Assembly: GCF_014202415.1 (NCBI RefSeq)
Contig: NZ_JACHGR010000001.1
Coordinates: forward strand, 372,001 to 436,000
Reading direction: 5' to 3'
Source of the DNA: Tolumonas osonensis
GTDB taxonomy: Bacteria > Pseudomonadota > Gammaproteobacteria > Enterobacterales > Aeromonadaceae
DNA length: 64,000 nt
Shown here in pieces: positions 53,950-63,092 of this stretch. The notes beneath the pieces were generated by a model. It did not search any database. It was given only the letters and a program-made list of their open reading frames with translations, and was not told the origin of the DNA. The translations under genes and the position numbers were made by a program. How positions within the stretch are numbered: position 1 is the stretch's first letter; each line of letters starts with the position of its first letter.

Positions 53950-54882
53950 ATGCCACTGATTGTTACTCTGACGCTGACTCCGTCACTGGACACCGCGACC
54001 AGCACCGCAAAAGTATATCCGGAAGGAAAACTGCGCTGTCTGACGCCGGTGTTTGAACCCGGTGGTGGCGGTATCAACGTCGCCCGCGCCATCACGCACC
54101 TCGGCGGACAGGCTACCGCCCTACTCCCCTCCGGTGGCCCGACCGGCGCCCATCTGGTGGAGCTGCTGCAGCAGGAAGGGGTTACCGTGGATGCCCTGCA
54201 GACCCATGACTGGACCCGGCAGAACCTGCATGTGGTATCCGACGCCACCGGTGAACAGTTCCGCTTTGTCATGCCGGGTGCGGCATTGCATGACGATGAA
54301 TGGCAGCAGTTGCTGGCGAAAATCGCGCAATTACCGGCCGGTACATTACTGGTGCTGAGTGGCAGTTTGCCGCCGAATATGACCACTGTCGCCGTGACGG
54401 AACTGCTGCAATGTGCCCGGCAACATGGGCTGCGCACTATCGTCGACAGCTCCGGCGAGGCACTGAAAGCCGCCGTTGCCTTTGGTGGTTTGGAACTGTT
54501 AAAACCCAACCAGTCCGAACTGGCCGAGCTGACCGGGCAATCACTGGAACAGCCCGATCAGGTAGTGAATGCGGCCCGGGCACTGATTAGTCAGGGCGCC
54601 GCGAAACGTATTGTGGTCTCGCTGGGTCCACAGGGTGCGCTGGCGGTAGATGCGGAACAATGCATTCAGGTGGTACCACCGCCGGTCATCAAACGCAGCA
54701 CGGTCGGCGCTGGTGACAGTATGGTTGGCGCCATGGTGCTAAAACTGGCCGAAGATGCGCCGCTGGCGGATATGGTGCGTTTCGGTGTCGCCGCCGGCAC
54801 CGCCGCCACCATGAATCTCGGCACCAAACTGTGCAGTAAAAAGGATACGGAAAAACTGTATCAGTATCTGCAGCAGCAATAA
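53950..54882 (+). CDS. pfkB: 6-phosphofructokinase II
   Basis: 310 residues from ATG 53950, with GAGGAGG six bases upstream. It is a ribokinase-family enzyme: FEPGGGGINVARAITHLGG (substrate-binding glycines), LKPNQSELAELTGQ, and STVGAGDSMVGAMVL with the catalytic aspartate. It is very close in pattern to E. coli PfkB (YPEGKLRCLTPVFEPGGGG). It phosphorylates fructose-6-phosphate with ATP. Monocistronic, with a hairpin downstream. Confidence 0.94.
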   Translation: MPLIVTLTLTPSLDTATSTAKVYPEGKLRCLTPVFEPGGGGINVARAITHLGGQATALLPSGGPTGAHLVELLQQEGVTVDALQTHDWTRQNLHVVSDATGEQFRFVMPGAALHDDEWQQLLAKIAQLPAGTLLVLSGSLPPNMTTVAVTELLQCARQHGLRTIVDSSGEALKAAVAFGGLELLKPNQSELAELTGQSLEQPDQVVNAARALISQGAAKRIVVSLGPQGALAVDAEQCIQVVPPPVIKRSTVGAGDSMVGAMVLKLAEDAPLADMVRFGVAAGTAATMNLGTKLCSKKDTEKLYQYLQQQ

Positions 54883-54895
54883 GGATTTCCGGCAG

Positions 54896-54915
54896 CCGGA
54901 CAGAACGCTGTCCGG
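54896..54915. terminator. Hairpin between convergent pfkB and Fe-S protein genes
   Basis: CCGGACAG (54896-54903) and CTGTCCGG (54908-54915) form a perfect stem with a 4-base loop. There is no T-run, so termination is uncertain. Confidence 0.5.
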
Positions 54916-54925
54916 TCTGATCCGG

Positions 54926-56287
54926 TTATTCCGGCTCTTGCGCCAGCGCCTGCCGCAGCAGCGTCGCTAAATGCAGGGGATGTCGTCCGGCGGTAACTTT
55001 GATCTGGTGCGCACAGCCAAAACCGTTACAGACCACCAGCGCATCCGGCGCTGCCTGCAAAGCCGGCACCAGTGATTGCTGCGCCATCTGGTGCGAGTAG
55101 TCAACGTGTTCAGCCTCCAGCCCAAACGTACCTGCCATGCCACAGCAGGATGACTCAATAAAACTGAACTCCAGCCCGGGCACCGTTTTCAACACCCGCC
55201 GCACCGATTTCATCGCACCAATCGCTTTCTGATGACAATGACCGTGGATCAGCACAGGCTGCGTGATTTTACCGGCCTGAAATGGCACCCGGAAACCACC
55301 CCGCGTCAGTTCGGCGGCAATAAATTCTTCCAGCAGCATGGCCTGTTTTGCCAGTGTAACCGCCGGTTGCCCTAACCCCAGCGTTTTATATTCATCACGC
55401 AGCATCAGTAAGCTGGATGGTTCCAGACCCACGACCGCCAGACCTTGCTCCACATACGGTGACAATACCGTCAGTAACTGTTTTGCCAGCGAACGAGTCT
55501 CATTGACCAGTCCGAAGGTCAGCAGGGAACGGCCGCTGTCGAGCACCTCGCCTTTGACCGATAACGGGTGGATCACATGCACCGTGAACCCGGCCAGCCG
55601 CAGTAAATGCAGTGCGTCTTCCGCCTGTTGCGGTGCAAACAGCGTGGAAAAGCTGTCCAGCCAGAGTACCACGGTACGGGCTTCACCAGACGGATGCGCT
55701 ACTAACGGCGCAAAACTGCATTCTGCCGGTGCAAAAGGATGTAGCGCAACCTCCGGCAACGGGACTTTCGCCGCAATGCCCAGTAACCGCTCTCCCCACT
55801 GCGCCAGCAAGGGCGAGCGATTGCGCCAGTGGATCAGTTTGCCTAACCACGCATAACGATTCAGCCACAGGGGGGAATAGGCAAACAGGCGACTGCGCCA
55901 GAGCAGAGGCTGGTTTTTCAGTTGCTGCGCCAGATATTCGATCTTGATCTGCGCCATATCGACATTGTTTTCGCATTCCCGCTTGCAGCCTTTGCAGGCC
56001 ACACAGAGATCCATCGCTTCGGCCAGTTCCCGATCAGACGTCAGCGCCTCAGCATCACTATTCAGTGCCCGTTTCAGCAACTGCACCCGTCCGCCCGGAG
56101 AAAGCAGCGGTTTTTCTGTTATCCGGAAGCTCGGACACATCACACCCCGGCCATGTTGTTCACACACGCCACTGCGGATACAAACCGCCACGGCTTTGGC
56201 AAAATCCCCGCCCGCCCTGGGAATATCGGCATAGGCATCGCCCATACCGCGGTCCTGATAGTCTGACCAGTCTAATTCTGTGCGCAT
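54926..56287 (-). CDS. Fe-S/CCG-domain protein resembling the C-terminal half of a D-lactate dehydrogenase
   Basis: 453 residues. Two 4Fe-4S motifs lie at about residues 36-52 (CIRSGVCEQHGRGVMCPSF) and 94-105 (CVACKGCKRECENN). Two CCG-type segments follow (LIHGHCHQKAIGA and ESSCCGMAGTFG). This is the arrangement at the C-terminus of FAD/Fe-S 2-hydroxyacid dehydrogenases (YdiJ/Dld-II type). The FAD-binding half that normally precedes it is missing: the start region (MRTELDWSDYQDRGMGDAYA) begins just before the first cluster, and the upstream gene is unrelated and on the other strand. It may pair with a separate FAD subunit elsewhere or be a remnant that remains open. Confidence 0.8.
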   Translation of the reverse strand: MRTELDWSDYQDRGMGDAYADIPRAGGDFAKAVAVCIRSGVCEQHGRGVMCPSFRITEKPLLSPGGRVQLLKRALNSDAEALTSDRELAEAMDLCVACKGCKRECENNVDMAQIKIEYLAQQLKNQPLLWRSRLFAYSPLWLNRYAWLGKLIHWRNRSPLLAQWGERLLGIAAKVPLPEVALHPFAPAECSFAPLVAHPSGEARTVVLWLDSFSTLFAPQQAEDALHLLRLAGFTVHVIHPLSVKGEVLDSGRSLLTFGLVNETRSLAKQLLTVLSPYVEQGLAVVGLEPSSLLMLRDEYKTLGLGQPAVTLAKQAMLLEEFIAAELTRGGFRVPFQAGKITQPVLIHGHCHQKAIGAMKSVRRVLKTVPGLEFSFIESSCCGMAGTFGLEAEHVDYSHQMAQQSLVPALQAAPDALVVCNGFGCAHQIKVTAGRHPLHLATLLRQALAQEPE

Positions 56288-56473
56288 CCGTCTGTCCTGC
56301 GATCGTTTTATCCGATCCCATCAAGAAAGATGCCGGAATGGTTTATAGAGATAACAAGGAGTTAGAGATCATCGCTGCGTCACAAAGCAGACAAAGTGAC
56401 AAGAATCCGCGCAGTATGCCGGCTTGCAGTCGCTATCAGTTATGGTCAGAATAGCGAAAAAAGGAGCGTTGCC

Positions 56474-56755
56474 ATGTTCGGTAAATTATTTAAATCCCTG
56501 TTTTCCGGCGCAGAAAAAACCGTCGCCCCCGTCGAACCGGTGGAATATAAAGGTTATCTGATTTATGCCGAACCGATGGAGGAAGGCAGTCAGTACCGTC
56601 TGGCCGGCCGGATCTGCAAAGAAATTAACGGCGAGACGAAGACCCATACCTTCATCCGTTCTGATCTGCTGCCTTCCAAAGAAGAGGCCTGTCAGTGGAT
56701 GGTGCGTAAAGCCGAGCTGTTTATCGATCAAAGCGGCGACAGTATGTTCAAATAA
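56474..56755 (+). CDS. HlyU-family protein
   Basis: 93 residues from ATG 56474 behind AAGGAG. The sequence FGKLFKSLFSGAEKTVAP, then YKGYLIYAEPMEEGSQYRLA, GRICKEI and HTFIRSDLLPSKEEACQWMV matches the short HlyU group (PF10115). This group was named after a Vibrio regulator of haemolysin but is widespread in gammaproteobacteria. A DNA-binding role is not evident from sequence. Monocistronic. Confidence 0.85.
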   Translation: MFGKLFKSLFSGAEKTVAPVEPVEYKGYLIYAEPMEEGSQYRLAGRICKEINGETKTHTFIRSDLLPSKEEACQWMVRKAELFIDQSGDSMFK

Positions 56756-56809
56756 AGGCAGGTTTGGCAGACTGATTTCGCAGTCTGCCTTACTAATCGG
56801 CGCACGGAG

Positions 56810-57661
56810 CTACGCGGCAGCCCGAGCGCGTTTTGGCCGCAGCCATAATTCCAGCAGGAGAGAGGCAAATACGATCAGCACACCCAGCCACTGCCAGTGA
56901 TTGAGCGCCTCATGCATCAGTATGCTTCCCGCCAGTACCGCCGTCAGCGGATTCAGCAATGTCATCAGTCCCAGACGATTCAGGGGGATATTGGCCATGC
57001 CCCACAGCCAGAGCACGTAGGCCAGCGCCGAGTTCAGTAAAATCAGCCACGCCAGACCAAACCAGTCATCCCCTGCCGGAATGGGCATGCTTCCCTCCAT
57101 CCAGACAGCCAGTGGCAGAATCATCAGCCCGCCGAGCAGCAACTGCCAGCCGGTAAAGCTGATCAGCTCGCCATGCCAGGGACGCTGCTGTAACAATAAA
57201 CTGCAGACGCCAATCAGCAGCGTCGATGTCAGTGCGGCGCCGACTCCGATCCAGTTCAGTTCAGCGCCCGGACCCAGCAGCAGGATAATGCCGCCCAAGC
57301 CCAGCAGCGCACAGATCAGCGCCTGACGGGAGGGACGCTTATGCAAGAACAGCCACTGCAGTCCCAGCAGCAGCAGCGGCAATGTCGCCGCTAATGTACC
57401 GGCCACCGATCCTGGCAGATACAGTGCGGACACAAACAATAACGGGAAAAATCCACCGATATACAGAAAGCTGATCAGGAGCAGATACGGCACCTGCCGC
57501 CACGGCACTTTGGCCGGACGGATGGCCAGTAATAACAATCCCGGCGGGATCGCCCGCATCACCGACAGCCACAGGGCGGGCCATTCCGCGAGGTATTTCC
57601 CGGTAATAAAGTAGGTCGTTCCCCACAGGATCGGCGTCAGTGCCACGAGAATGGGCGGCAT
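56810..57661 (-). CDS. EamA-family (DMT) transporter
   Basis: 283 residues from ATG 57661, giving the family start PPILVALTPILWGTTYFITG. About ten hydrophobic spans in two repeated EamA halves, the second including LNSALAYVLWLWGMANIP and LNPLTAVLAGSILMHE. It is an inner-membrane drug/metabolite exporter of unknown substrate. It diverges from the MarR-type gene at 57761, and two matched palindromes lie in the 99-bp gap, so repression by that regulator is likely. Confidence 0.88.
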   Translation of the reverse strand: MPPILVALTPILWGTTYFITGKYLAEWPALWLSVMRAIPPGLLLLAIRPAKVPWRQVPYLLLISFLYIGGFFPLLFVSALYLPGSVAGTLAATLPLLLLGLQWLFLHKRPSRQALICALLGLGGIILLLGPGAELNWIGVGAALTSTLLIGVCSLLLQQRPWHGELISFTGWQLLLGGLMILPLAVWMEGSMPIPAGDDWFGLAWLILLNSALAYVLWLWGMANIPLNRLGLMTLLNPLTAVLAGSILMHEALNHWQWLGVLIVFASLLLELWLRPKRARAAA

Positions 57662-57680
57662 ATATGTCTCAACACAAAGA

Positions 57681-57744
57681 ATCTTTACATGGAGATATTT
57701 TGGCTTGTTTTTGCCCTTTCCGTCAACTATCTTTATGTGAAGAT
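57681..57744. promoter_or_regulatory. Two matched MarR-type operators between exporter and regulator
   Basis: ATCTTTACATGGAGAT (57681-57696) and ATCTTTATGTGAAGAT (57729-57744) share the same 16-bp dyad form ATCTT-N6-(G/A)AGAT. Their centres are 48 bp apart. One lies close to each divergent start, as expected for a regulator controlling itself and the exporter. Confidence 0.72.
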
Positions 57745-57760
57745 AAAAAGGAGGTAAACA

Positions 57761-58282
57761 ATGCAAACGGATCATGTCGATCGCATTCTCAGTCAGTGGC
57801 AACACGAACGTCCGGAGCTGGATCTGCTGGCAATGAGTATTTTTGGCCGCTTGTGGCGCCTGAATGCCATCGCCGGCAAGGCCATCGAACAGGTGCACCT
57901 GCAGTTCGGACTGACCCAGCCGGAATTCGATGTCCTGGTCGCGCTGCGTCGCAGTGGCGAACCTTACACCTTAAGCCCGACCGCACTCTATACCTCGCTG
58001 CTGCTCTCCTCCGGCGCCATGACCAACCGACTGGATAAACTGGAAGCCCGTGGTCTTATTTACCGCGAACCCTCACCGGAAGATCGCCGCAGCATGCTGG
58101 TCTCCCTGAGCAAAAAAGGACTGGCGCTGATCAATGAAACCATGACCGCGCATGTCGCCAATGAACAGCGGTTGTTAAGCTCGCTGGATCGGGAGCAGCA
58201 ACAGCAACTGGCTGACTTGCTGCGAACGTTACTGCTGCATATCGGTAAGGATCAGGCAGAAGCCGGGCAATCTGAGCAATAA
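57761..58282 (+). CDS. MarR-family transcription regulator
   Basis: 173 residues, behind AAGGAGG. The winged helix is LSPTALYTSLLLSSGAMTNR, followed by LDKLEARGLIYREPSPEDRR, the MarR signature wing. The long N-terminal helix and C-terminal dimer helices are present. It probably represses itself and the divergent EamA exporter through the two dyads in between, and releases DNA on binding a phenolic or similar ligand (family knowledge). Confidence 0.9.
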   Translation: MQTDHVDRILSQWQHERPELDLLAMSIFGRLWRLNAIAGKAIEQVHLQFGLTQPEFDVLVALRRSGEPYTLSPTALYTSLLLSSGAMTNRLDKLEARGLIYREPSPEDRRSMLVSLSKKGLALINETMTAHVANEQRLLSSLDREQQQQLADLLRTLLLHIGKDQAEAGQSEQ

Positions 58283-58411
58283 CCGTGGTTTTTATGGTTT
58301 TTATCATATTTAATGCGTTAATTGGTTTTTGCGATTGCCTGCGAAGAGAGTCACGGAATGCAGGCAATCAACCCTTATAATGGCCGCCCGATTCAAATCT
58401 TTACGAATAAA

Positions 58412-60058
58412 ATGCGCTTAAAACCCTTGCTGAAGCCTTATGCCACCAGCATGACTTTTCAAAACCGTCTGTTTTTGTTGCTTATACTGGTAATCGGCCT
58501 GCAACTGCTGGTTATTGGTGTTTTTGTGCATCACCGCATCGCGGATATTCTGGATAAAGAAGTCGGTAACAGAGCGCTGATGCAGGCCCGGCAGATTGCG
58601 ACCCGCCCGACCATCATTGAAGGGATAGAGACGCATAATTATGATGAAATCAAAGCCTACGTCGATGAGCTGCAGACATTTTATTCTGATGCCAGCTTTA
58701 TTGTCGTCGGCGATGCCAAAGGCATACGCATCGCGCACCCCGATCCGGGCAAAGTCGGCTTCCCGATGGTGGGTGATGACAATACCCTCGCGCTAATCAA
58801 CAAGAAATCTTATGTTTCACTGAGTAAAGGCACGCTGGGCTTTGGTATGCGGGGCAAGGCGCCGGTACTGAACAGAAAAGGGGATGTGATCGGCATCGTC
58901 TCGGTGGGCTATCTGCTGAACAGTATCGCATCTTGGCGCAATCTTTATCTCAGTCCCGTCATGGCGATGCTGGCCATCATGCTGCTGAGTGCCATTGTGG
59001 CCGCTTACTTCTTTTCGCGCCATATCAAAAAACAGATGCTGAATATGGAACCGGATGAGATAGCGCTTTCCCTGCGGATGGAGTCCGCCATTCTGGAATC
59101 TGTCTATGAAGGTGTTGTCGCCATTGACCATGAAGGTCTGATTTATTCCATCAATCAGAATGCACGCCGGATACTGGGGATCAGCAGCAACACAGAACAA
59201 CTTCACGGCACCCCCATCAACGCACTAATCACACCTAGTGATTTCTTTATTCCGGGATCACAGCAAACCGCACAACATGCGGTGAAAGATGAAATTCTCT
59301 CCCTGAACGGTGACTACGTCATTGCCAGCCGGGTACCCTGCCTGCTAGACGGTAAAGCCTTAGGCTGGGTGATCAGTTTCCGGCGTAAGGATGATATCAA
59401 TACGCTTTCCCTCCAGTTATCTCAGGTTCAGCAACATGCGGAAAACCTGCGGGTCATGCGCCATGAATACGCGAATAAACTGTCTACCGTTGCCGGGTTG
59501 ATACAACTGGGCGCCTACGAGGATGCATTAAAAACCATCCGCAAGGAAACAACACAGCAACAGCAACTGGTCGATTTTTTCATTACCCGCTTTAACAACA
59601 ACCGGGTCGCCGGTCTGCTGCTCAGCAAATATATCCGCGCGCAGGAACTAGGCCTAGAACTGATCCTGGATCCGGGCTGTGAAATGCGCAAGGCATTACC
59701 CGATGCACTCGACACCGATGCATTGACCACCATTCTGGGCAACTTGCTGGATAACGCGTATGAAGCGACGTTGAAGAATCCGGCAAGTTCCAAAAAAATC
59801 ACGCTCCTGCTGACCGATGCCGGTGACGAACTGGTTATTGAGGTGGCAGACAATGGGACAGGGATTGCCCCTGCTGTCGCAGACACACTGTTTGAGCGCG
59901 GTGTTACAACAAAAAAAGAAGATGGGCACGGTTATGGAATGTATTTGATTAACCGCTATGTCAGACATGCTGGCGGCTACATCATCATTGATGAGGCCGA
60001 TCCGGTTGGTGCCATCATTTCTCTGTTTATACCGTTAAAAGGACCTGCTTATGAATAA
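58412..60058 (+). CDS. CitA/DcuS-type sensor histidine kinase
   Basis: 548 residues from ATG 58412 (ATG 58451 is an alternative; neither has a clear ribosome site). A TM helix lies near residues 18-38, then a periplasmic PAS-like (PDC) domain (about 40-175; ILDKEVGNRALMQARQIATR, GIVSVGYLL) and a second TM helix. A cytoplasmic PAS follows (about 215-320; ILESVYEGVVAIDHEG). The kinase core has H-box LRVMRHEYANKLSTVAGLI, N-box NLLDNAYEA, DNGTGIAP and GHGYGMYLINRYV. The family senses citrate, malate or other C4/C6 acids. It overlaps its response regulator by 8 bp. The adjacent oxaloacetate decarboxylase genes suggest a citrate- or C4-acid signal. Confidence 0.9.
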   Translation: MRLKPLLKPYATSMTFQNRLFLLLILVIGLQLLVIGVFVHHRIADILDKEVGNRALMQARQIATRPTIIEGIETHNYDEIKAYVDELQTFYSDASFIVVGDAKGIRIAHPDPGKVGFPMVGDDNTLALINKKSYVSLSKGTLGFGMRGKAPVLNRKGDVIGIVSVGYLLNSIASWRNLYLSPVMAMLAIMLLSAIVAAYFFSRHIKKQMLNMEPDEIALSLRMESAILESVYEGVVAIDHEGLIYSINQNARRILGISSNTEQLHGTPINALITPSDFFIPGSQQTAQHAVKDEILSLNGDYVIASRVPCLLDGKALGWVISFRRKDDINTLSLQLSQVQQHAENLRVMRHEYANKLSTVAGLIQLGAYEDALKTIRKETTQQQQLVDFFITRFNNNRVAGLLLSKYIRAQELGLELILDPGCEMRKALPDALDTDALTTILGNLLDNAYEATLKNPASSKKITLLLTDAGDELVIEVADNGTGIAPAVADTLFERGVTTKKEDGHGYGMYLINRYVRHAGGYIIIDEADPVGAIISLFIPLKGPAYE

Positions 60059-60731
60059 ATTCGACGTGCTGATTGTCGAGGATGAATTACGCATCGCCGA
60101 ATTGCATTCGCAATTCATTCACCAGCATCCCCGGTTTAAGCCTGTTGGTATTGCCAGTACCCAGGCTGAAGCCCGGCGTATGATTCGTGTACTGAAACCC
60201 GACCTGATCCTGCTGGATAATTTTTTGCCGGATGGACTGGGCATCGAAGTGATGCGCGATTTGCTGGCCGAAAAACAGGCACCGGATGTGATCTTTATTA
60301 CCGCGGCCAGTGATATTGAAACCGTGCGTGAAGCCGTACGCTGCGGCGCTTTTGATTATCTGCTAAAACCGATTGGTTATGACCGTCTGCAGGATACGTT
60401 ACAGCGTTATCTGCGCTACCGCAGTTCAATCAATGCCAGTGATAATGTCAGCCAGCGTCATGTGGATGAGATGTTTAACCTTCAGGCCCGGGAACTGACT
60501 TATCGTAATTTGCCGAAAGGCATTGATGAACTGACATTGGAAAAAGTAAAAGAAGCCTTTATGTCAGGTGACACCTTCCACACCGCAGAATCATTAGGCG
60601 AGTTGATCGGTATTAGTAAAACGACCGCCCGCCGTTATCTGGAACACTGTGCCGCACTCACCTATCTGCATGCGGAGGTCGTACATGGAAAAGTGGGCCG
60701 TCCGGAACGGATTTATCGCAAAGCCGGATAA
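60051..60731 (+). CDS. CitB/DpiA-type response regulator
   Basis: 226 residues. The receiver domain has VLIVEDELRIAELH, phosphoacceptor LILLDNFLPDGLG (Asp about residue 54), and LLKPIGYDRLQ. The C-terminal HTH is typical of the CitB/DcuR class (FHTAESLGELIGISKTTARR). It should activate genes for uptake and breakdown of citrate or C4 acids. The stop codon is followed by a hairpin at 60738-60785. Its targets probably include the divergent decarboxylase operon beyond the hairpin. Confidence 0.93.
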   Translation: MNKFDVLIVEDELRIAELHSQFIHQHPRFKPVGIASTQAEARRMIRVLKPDLILLDNFLPDGLGIEVMRDLLAEKQAPDVIFITAASDIETVREAVRCGAFDYLLKPIGYDRLQDTLQRYLRYRSSINASDNVSQRHVDEMFNLQARELTYRNLPKGIDELTLEKVKEAFMSGDTFHTAESLGELIGISKTTARRYLEHCAALTYLHAEVVHGKVGRPERIYRKAG

Positions 60732-60737
60732 AAAAAG

Positions 60738-60785
60738 CCTGCAGGATGACGACGGAGAAATAATCATCCTGCAGGTATCCCTCAT
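60738..60785 (-). terminator. Terminator between the response regulator and FAH-family genes
   Basis: CCTGCAGGATGA (60738-60749) and TCATCCTGCAGG (60774-60785) form a perfect 12-bp stem with a 24-base loop. On the minus strand it is followed by CTTTTTTTATCC, so it terminates the FAH-family gene and perhaps both. Confidence 0.88.
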
Positions 60786-60794
60786 GGAACACGG

Positions 60795-61646
60795 TCAGAG
60801 CAATTTACTTTCACTGATTATCTGATTTCGTAAACGGCCTATTTTTTCAATTTCAACTTCAACAATATCCCCCTCTTTTAAAAACAAAGGAGGCGTTCTT
60901 TTTTTGCCAACACCACCCGGCGATCCGGTAATAATGACATCGCCCGGTGATAAAATGGCAAAGGTGCTGATATATTCAATCAGCTCGACAACGGAACGAA
61001 CCATATTCCCGGTATTATCATCCTGCACTAATTGTGCATTTAAATAAGTTCGTATATCCAATTCATTAGGGTTGGCTATTTCATCACAGGTGACCAGCCA
61101 GGGGCCGAAAGCGCCCGTCTCCGGCCAGTTTTTACCCGCAGTGAACCAGCTATGCTGCCAGTCGCGGACTGAGCCATCCATATAACAACTATACCCGGCA
61201 ATATAATCCAGTGCGTTTTCACGGGTGATATGCTTGCCGGCTTTTCCGATAATAACCGCAAGCTCACCTTCATAATCAAATTCATTACTGATATCGGGTT
61301 TTAACAAATAGCAGTCGTGACCGGTCTGTGAATCAGGAAATCGCACGAACAGTGTCGGTGCGTCATTATGTTCATCAAACTCCTGTCGTTTGGCCTGATA
61401 ATTCATGCCGACACAAAGTATTTTATTCGGCGTCTCCACGACAGGCAGAAATTTAATTTCATCCACCTGATAATCAACCGGCTCGCCGATAAATTTTTCC
61501 GCAAGCGTTAAGGCTTCCGCTTTTAACAGCTCTTTAATATTCCGGAATTTAAAGCTTAATCTCAGCCCTAAATCTATGACACCATCCCCCTGAAACAGGC
61601 CATAACTCTTGCTGCCATCGGGACGGATAAAACTTAACAGTTTCAT
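60795..61646 (-). CDS. Fumarylacetoacetate hydrolase-family protein
   Basis: 283 residues from ATG 61646 (MKLLSFIRPDGSKSYGLFQG). The conserved C-terminal domain has KILCVGMNYQAKRQEF, metal ligands in FDYEGELAVIIGK, the DGSVRDWQ segment, TGAFGPWLVT and ITGSPGGVG. The family hydrolyses or decarboxylates acylpyruvates and related 2-oxo acids; some members decarboxylate or tautomerise oxaloacetate. The position directly beside oadB and the CitAB-type system makes oxaloacetate chemistry a reasonable but unproven guess. Confidence 0.87.
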   Translation of the reverse strand: MKLLSFIRPDGSKSYGLFQGDGVIDLGLRLSFKFRNIKELLKAEALTLAEKFIGEPVDYQVDEIKFLPVVETPNKILCVGMNYQAKRQEFDEHNDAPTLFVRFPDSQTGHDCYLLKPDISNEFDYEGELAVIIGKAGKHITRENALDYIAGYSCYMDGSVRDWQHSWFTAGKNWPETGAFGPWLVTCDEIANPNELDIRTYLNAQLVQDDNTGNMVRSVVELIEYISTFAILSPGDVIITGSPGGVGKKRTPPLFLKEGDIVEVEIEKIGRLRNQIISESKLL

Positions 61647-61751
61647 TTGTCTTGTTCTCGTATTTATTCTGAATAAACAAACAGTGTTATAAATACGAAA
61701 TAAGATAAAGAAACTTATATGCTTTTTATTTCCACAAAACAAAAAAATAAA

Positions 61752-61771
61752 GAGTGGCTTTACAGCCACTC
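61752..61771 (-). terminator. Terminator of the oad operon
   Basis: GAGTGGCT (61752-61759) and AGCCACTC (61764-61771) form a stem with a 4-base loop. On the minus strand it is followed by TTTATTTTTTTG, eight bases after the oadB stop. Confidence 0.88.
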
Positions 61772-61778
61772 CTTTTTA

Positions 61779-63080
61779 TTACATAGCAAGGATATATTTA
61801 ATCATGACGCCGGCAGCGATTGCCGACCCGATAACACCCGCAACGTTCGGGCCCATCGCATGCATCAGCAGGAAGTTTTGGTGATTGGCTTCCAGACCCA
61901 GTTTGTTAGACACACGCGCCGCCATCGGTACCGCCGAGACACCCGCAGAACCGATCAGTGGATTGATTTTGTTCTTGCTGAAAACGTTCATCAATTTGGC
62001 CATCAGTACGCCACTGGCTGTACCGATACCAAATGCAATGACCCCAAGGACCAGAATCCCCAGCGTTTGCGGTTGCAGGAACTTATCCGCCATCAGCTTT
62101 GAACCAACCGACAGACCCAGGAAGATGGTCACAATGTTGATCAGCGCATTCTGAACCGTGTCACTCAGGCGTTCCACCACACCACATTCACGCATCAGGT
62201 TACCAAAGCAGAACATCCCCAGCAGCGGTGCCGCATCCGGCAGAATCAATGCCACCAGCAACAGCAGAGTCACCGGGAACATGATTTTCTCCCGCTTTGA
62301 GACGACACGTAACTGGGTCATGACGATCTGACGCTCTTGCTCTGTGGTCAGCGCACGCATGATCGGCGGCTGGATCAACGGAACCAGTGCCATGTAGGAA
62401 TAGGCGGCAACCGCAATCGCTCCCAGCAGTTCCGGCGCCAGAATACTGGAAAGATAGATCGCGGTCGGACCGTCCGCACCACCGATGATACCGATAGCCG
62501 CCGCCTGTGGTAGCGTAAAGCTGATGACCCCCAGCATATTCAGTAACAATGCGCCGATAATGGTCGAGAAAATACCAAACTGAGCCGCAGCGCCCAGTAA
62601 CAAGGTACGCGGGTTGGCCAGCAGCGGACCAAAATCGGTCATCGCGCCAACCCCCATAAAGATCACCAGCGGCGCAACACCTGAGGCAATCGCGACCTTG
62701 TAAAAGGTATATTGCACACCATCACTGTAACCGAAGTTGGATACCAGCTGTTCAATGCTATGCATAATTGCCGGCGACACTGTCGGTAATGCCGCTTTGA
62801 TAGCCGCAGCGTCCGGCAGACTGCCGACCTTGTCAGCAATAGCGGCAATCACATCCGGTTGTGCCCGGTATAACGCCATTTCCAGTGCGGAATAGGCCAA
62901 CCCTGCGTCCGGAATGTTGGCCAGCAAACCACCGAAACCAATAGGCATCAGCAGTAAAGGCTCGAACTTCTTGACGATAGCCAGCCATAGCAGCAGTAAG
63001 CTGATCACGAGCATCACCGCCTGACCACCGGTCAGGCTCATGATGCCCAGTCCCTGAAATAATGCTTGTAAGCGATCCAT
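61779..63080 (-). CDS. oadB: Oxaloacetate decarboxylase, Na+-pump beta subunit
   Basis: 433 residues with about ten to eleven membrane spans. Key segments are [20 protein letters not shown] with the Na+-coordinating aspartate, [15 protein letters not shown], and the C-terminal [20 protein letters not shown]. It couples decarboxylation of carboxybiotin to Na+ export across the inner membrane. It is 12 bp downstream of oadA; the gamma subunit gene is expected beyond the right edge. The arrangement oadA-oadB is standard. Confidence 0.96.
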   Translation of the reverse strand: MDRLQALFQGLGIMSLTGGQAVMLVISLLLLWLAIVKKFEPLLLMPIGFGGLLANIPDAGLAYSALEMALYRAQPDVIAAIADKVGSLPDAAAIKAALPTVSPAIMHSIEQLVSNFGYSDGVQYTFYKVAIASGVAPLVIFMGVGAMTDFGPLLANPRTLLLGAAAQFGIFSTIIGALLLNMLGVISFTLPQAAAIGIIGGADGPTAIYLSSILAPELLGAIAVAAYSYMALVPLIQPPIMRALTTEQERQIVMTQLRVVSKREKIMFPVTLLLLVALILPDAAPLLGMFCFGNLMRECGVVERLSDTVQNALINIVTIFLGLSVGSKLMADKFLQPQTLGILVLGVIAFGIGTASGVLMAKLMNVFSKNKINPLIGSAGVSAVPMAARVSNKLGLEANHQNFLLMHAMGPNVAGVIGSAIAAGVMIKYILAM

Positions 63081-63092
63081 GTGACCTACCTC

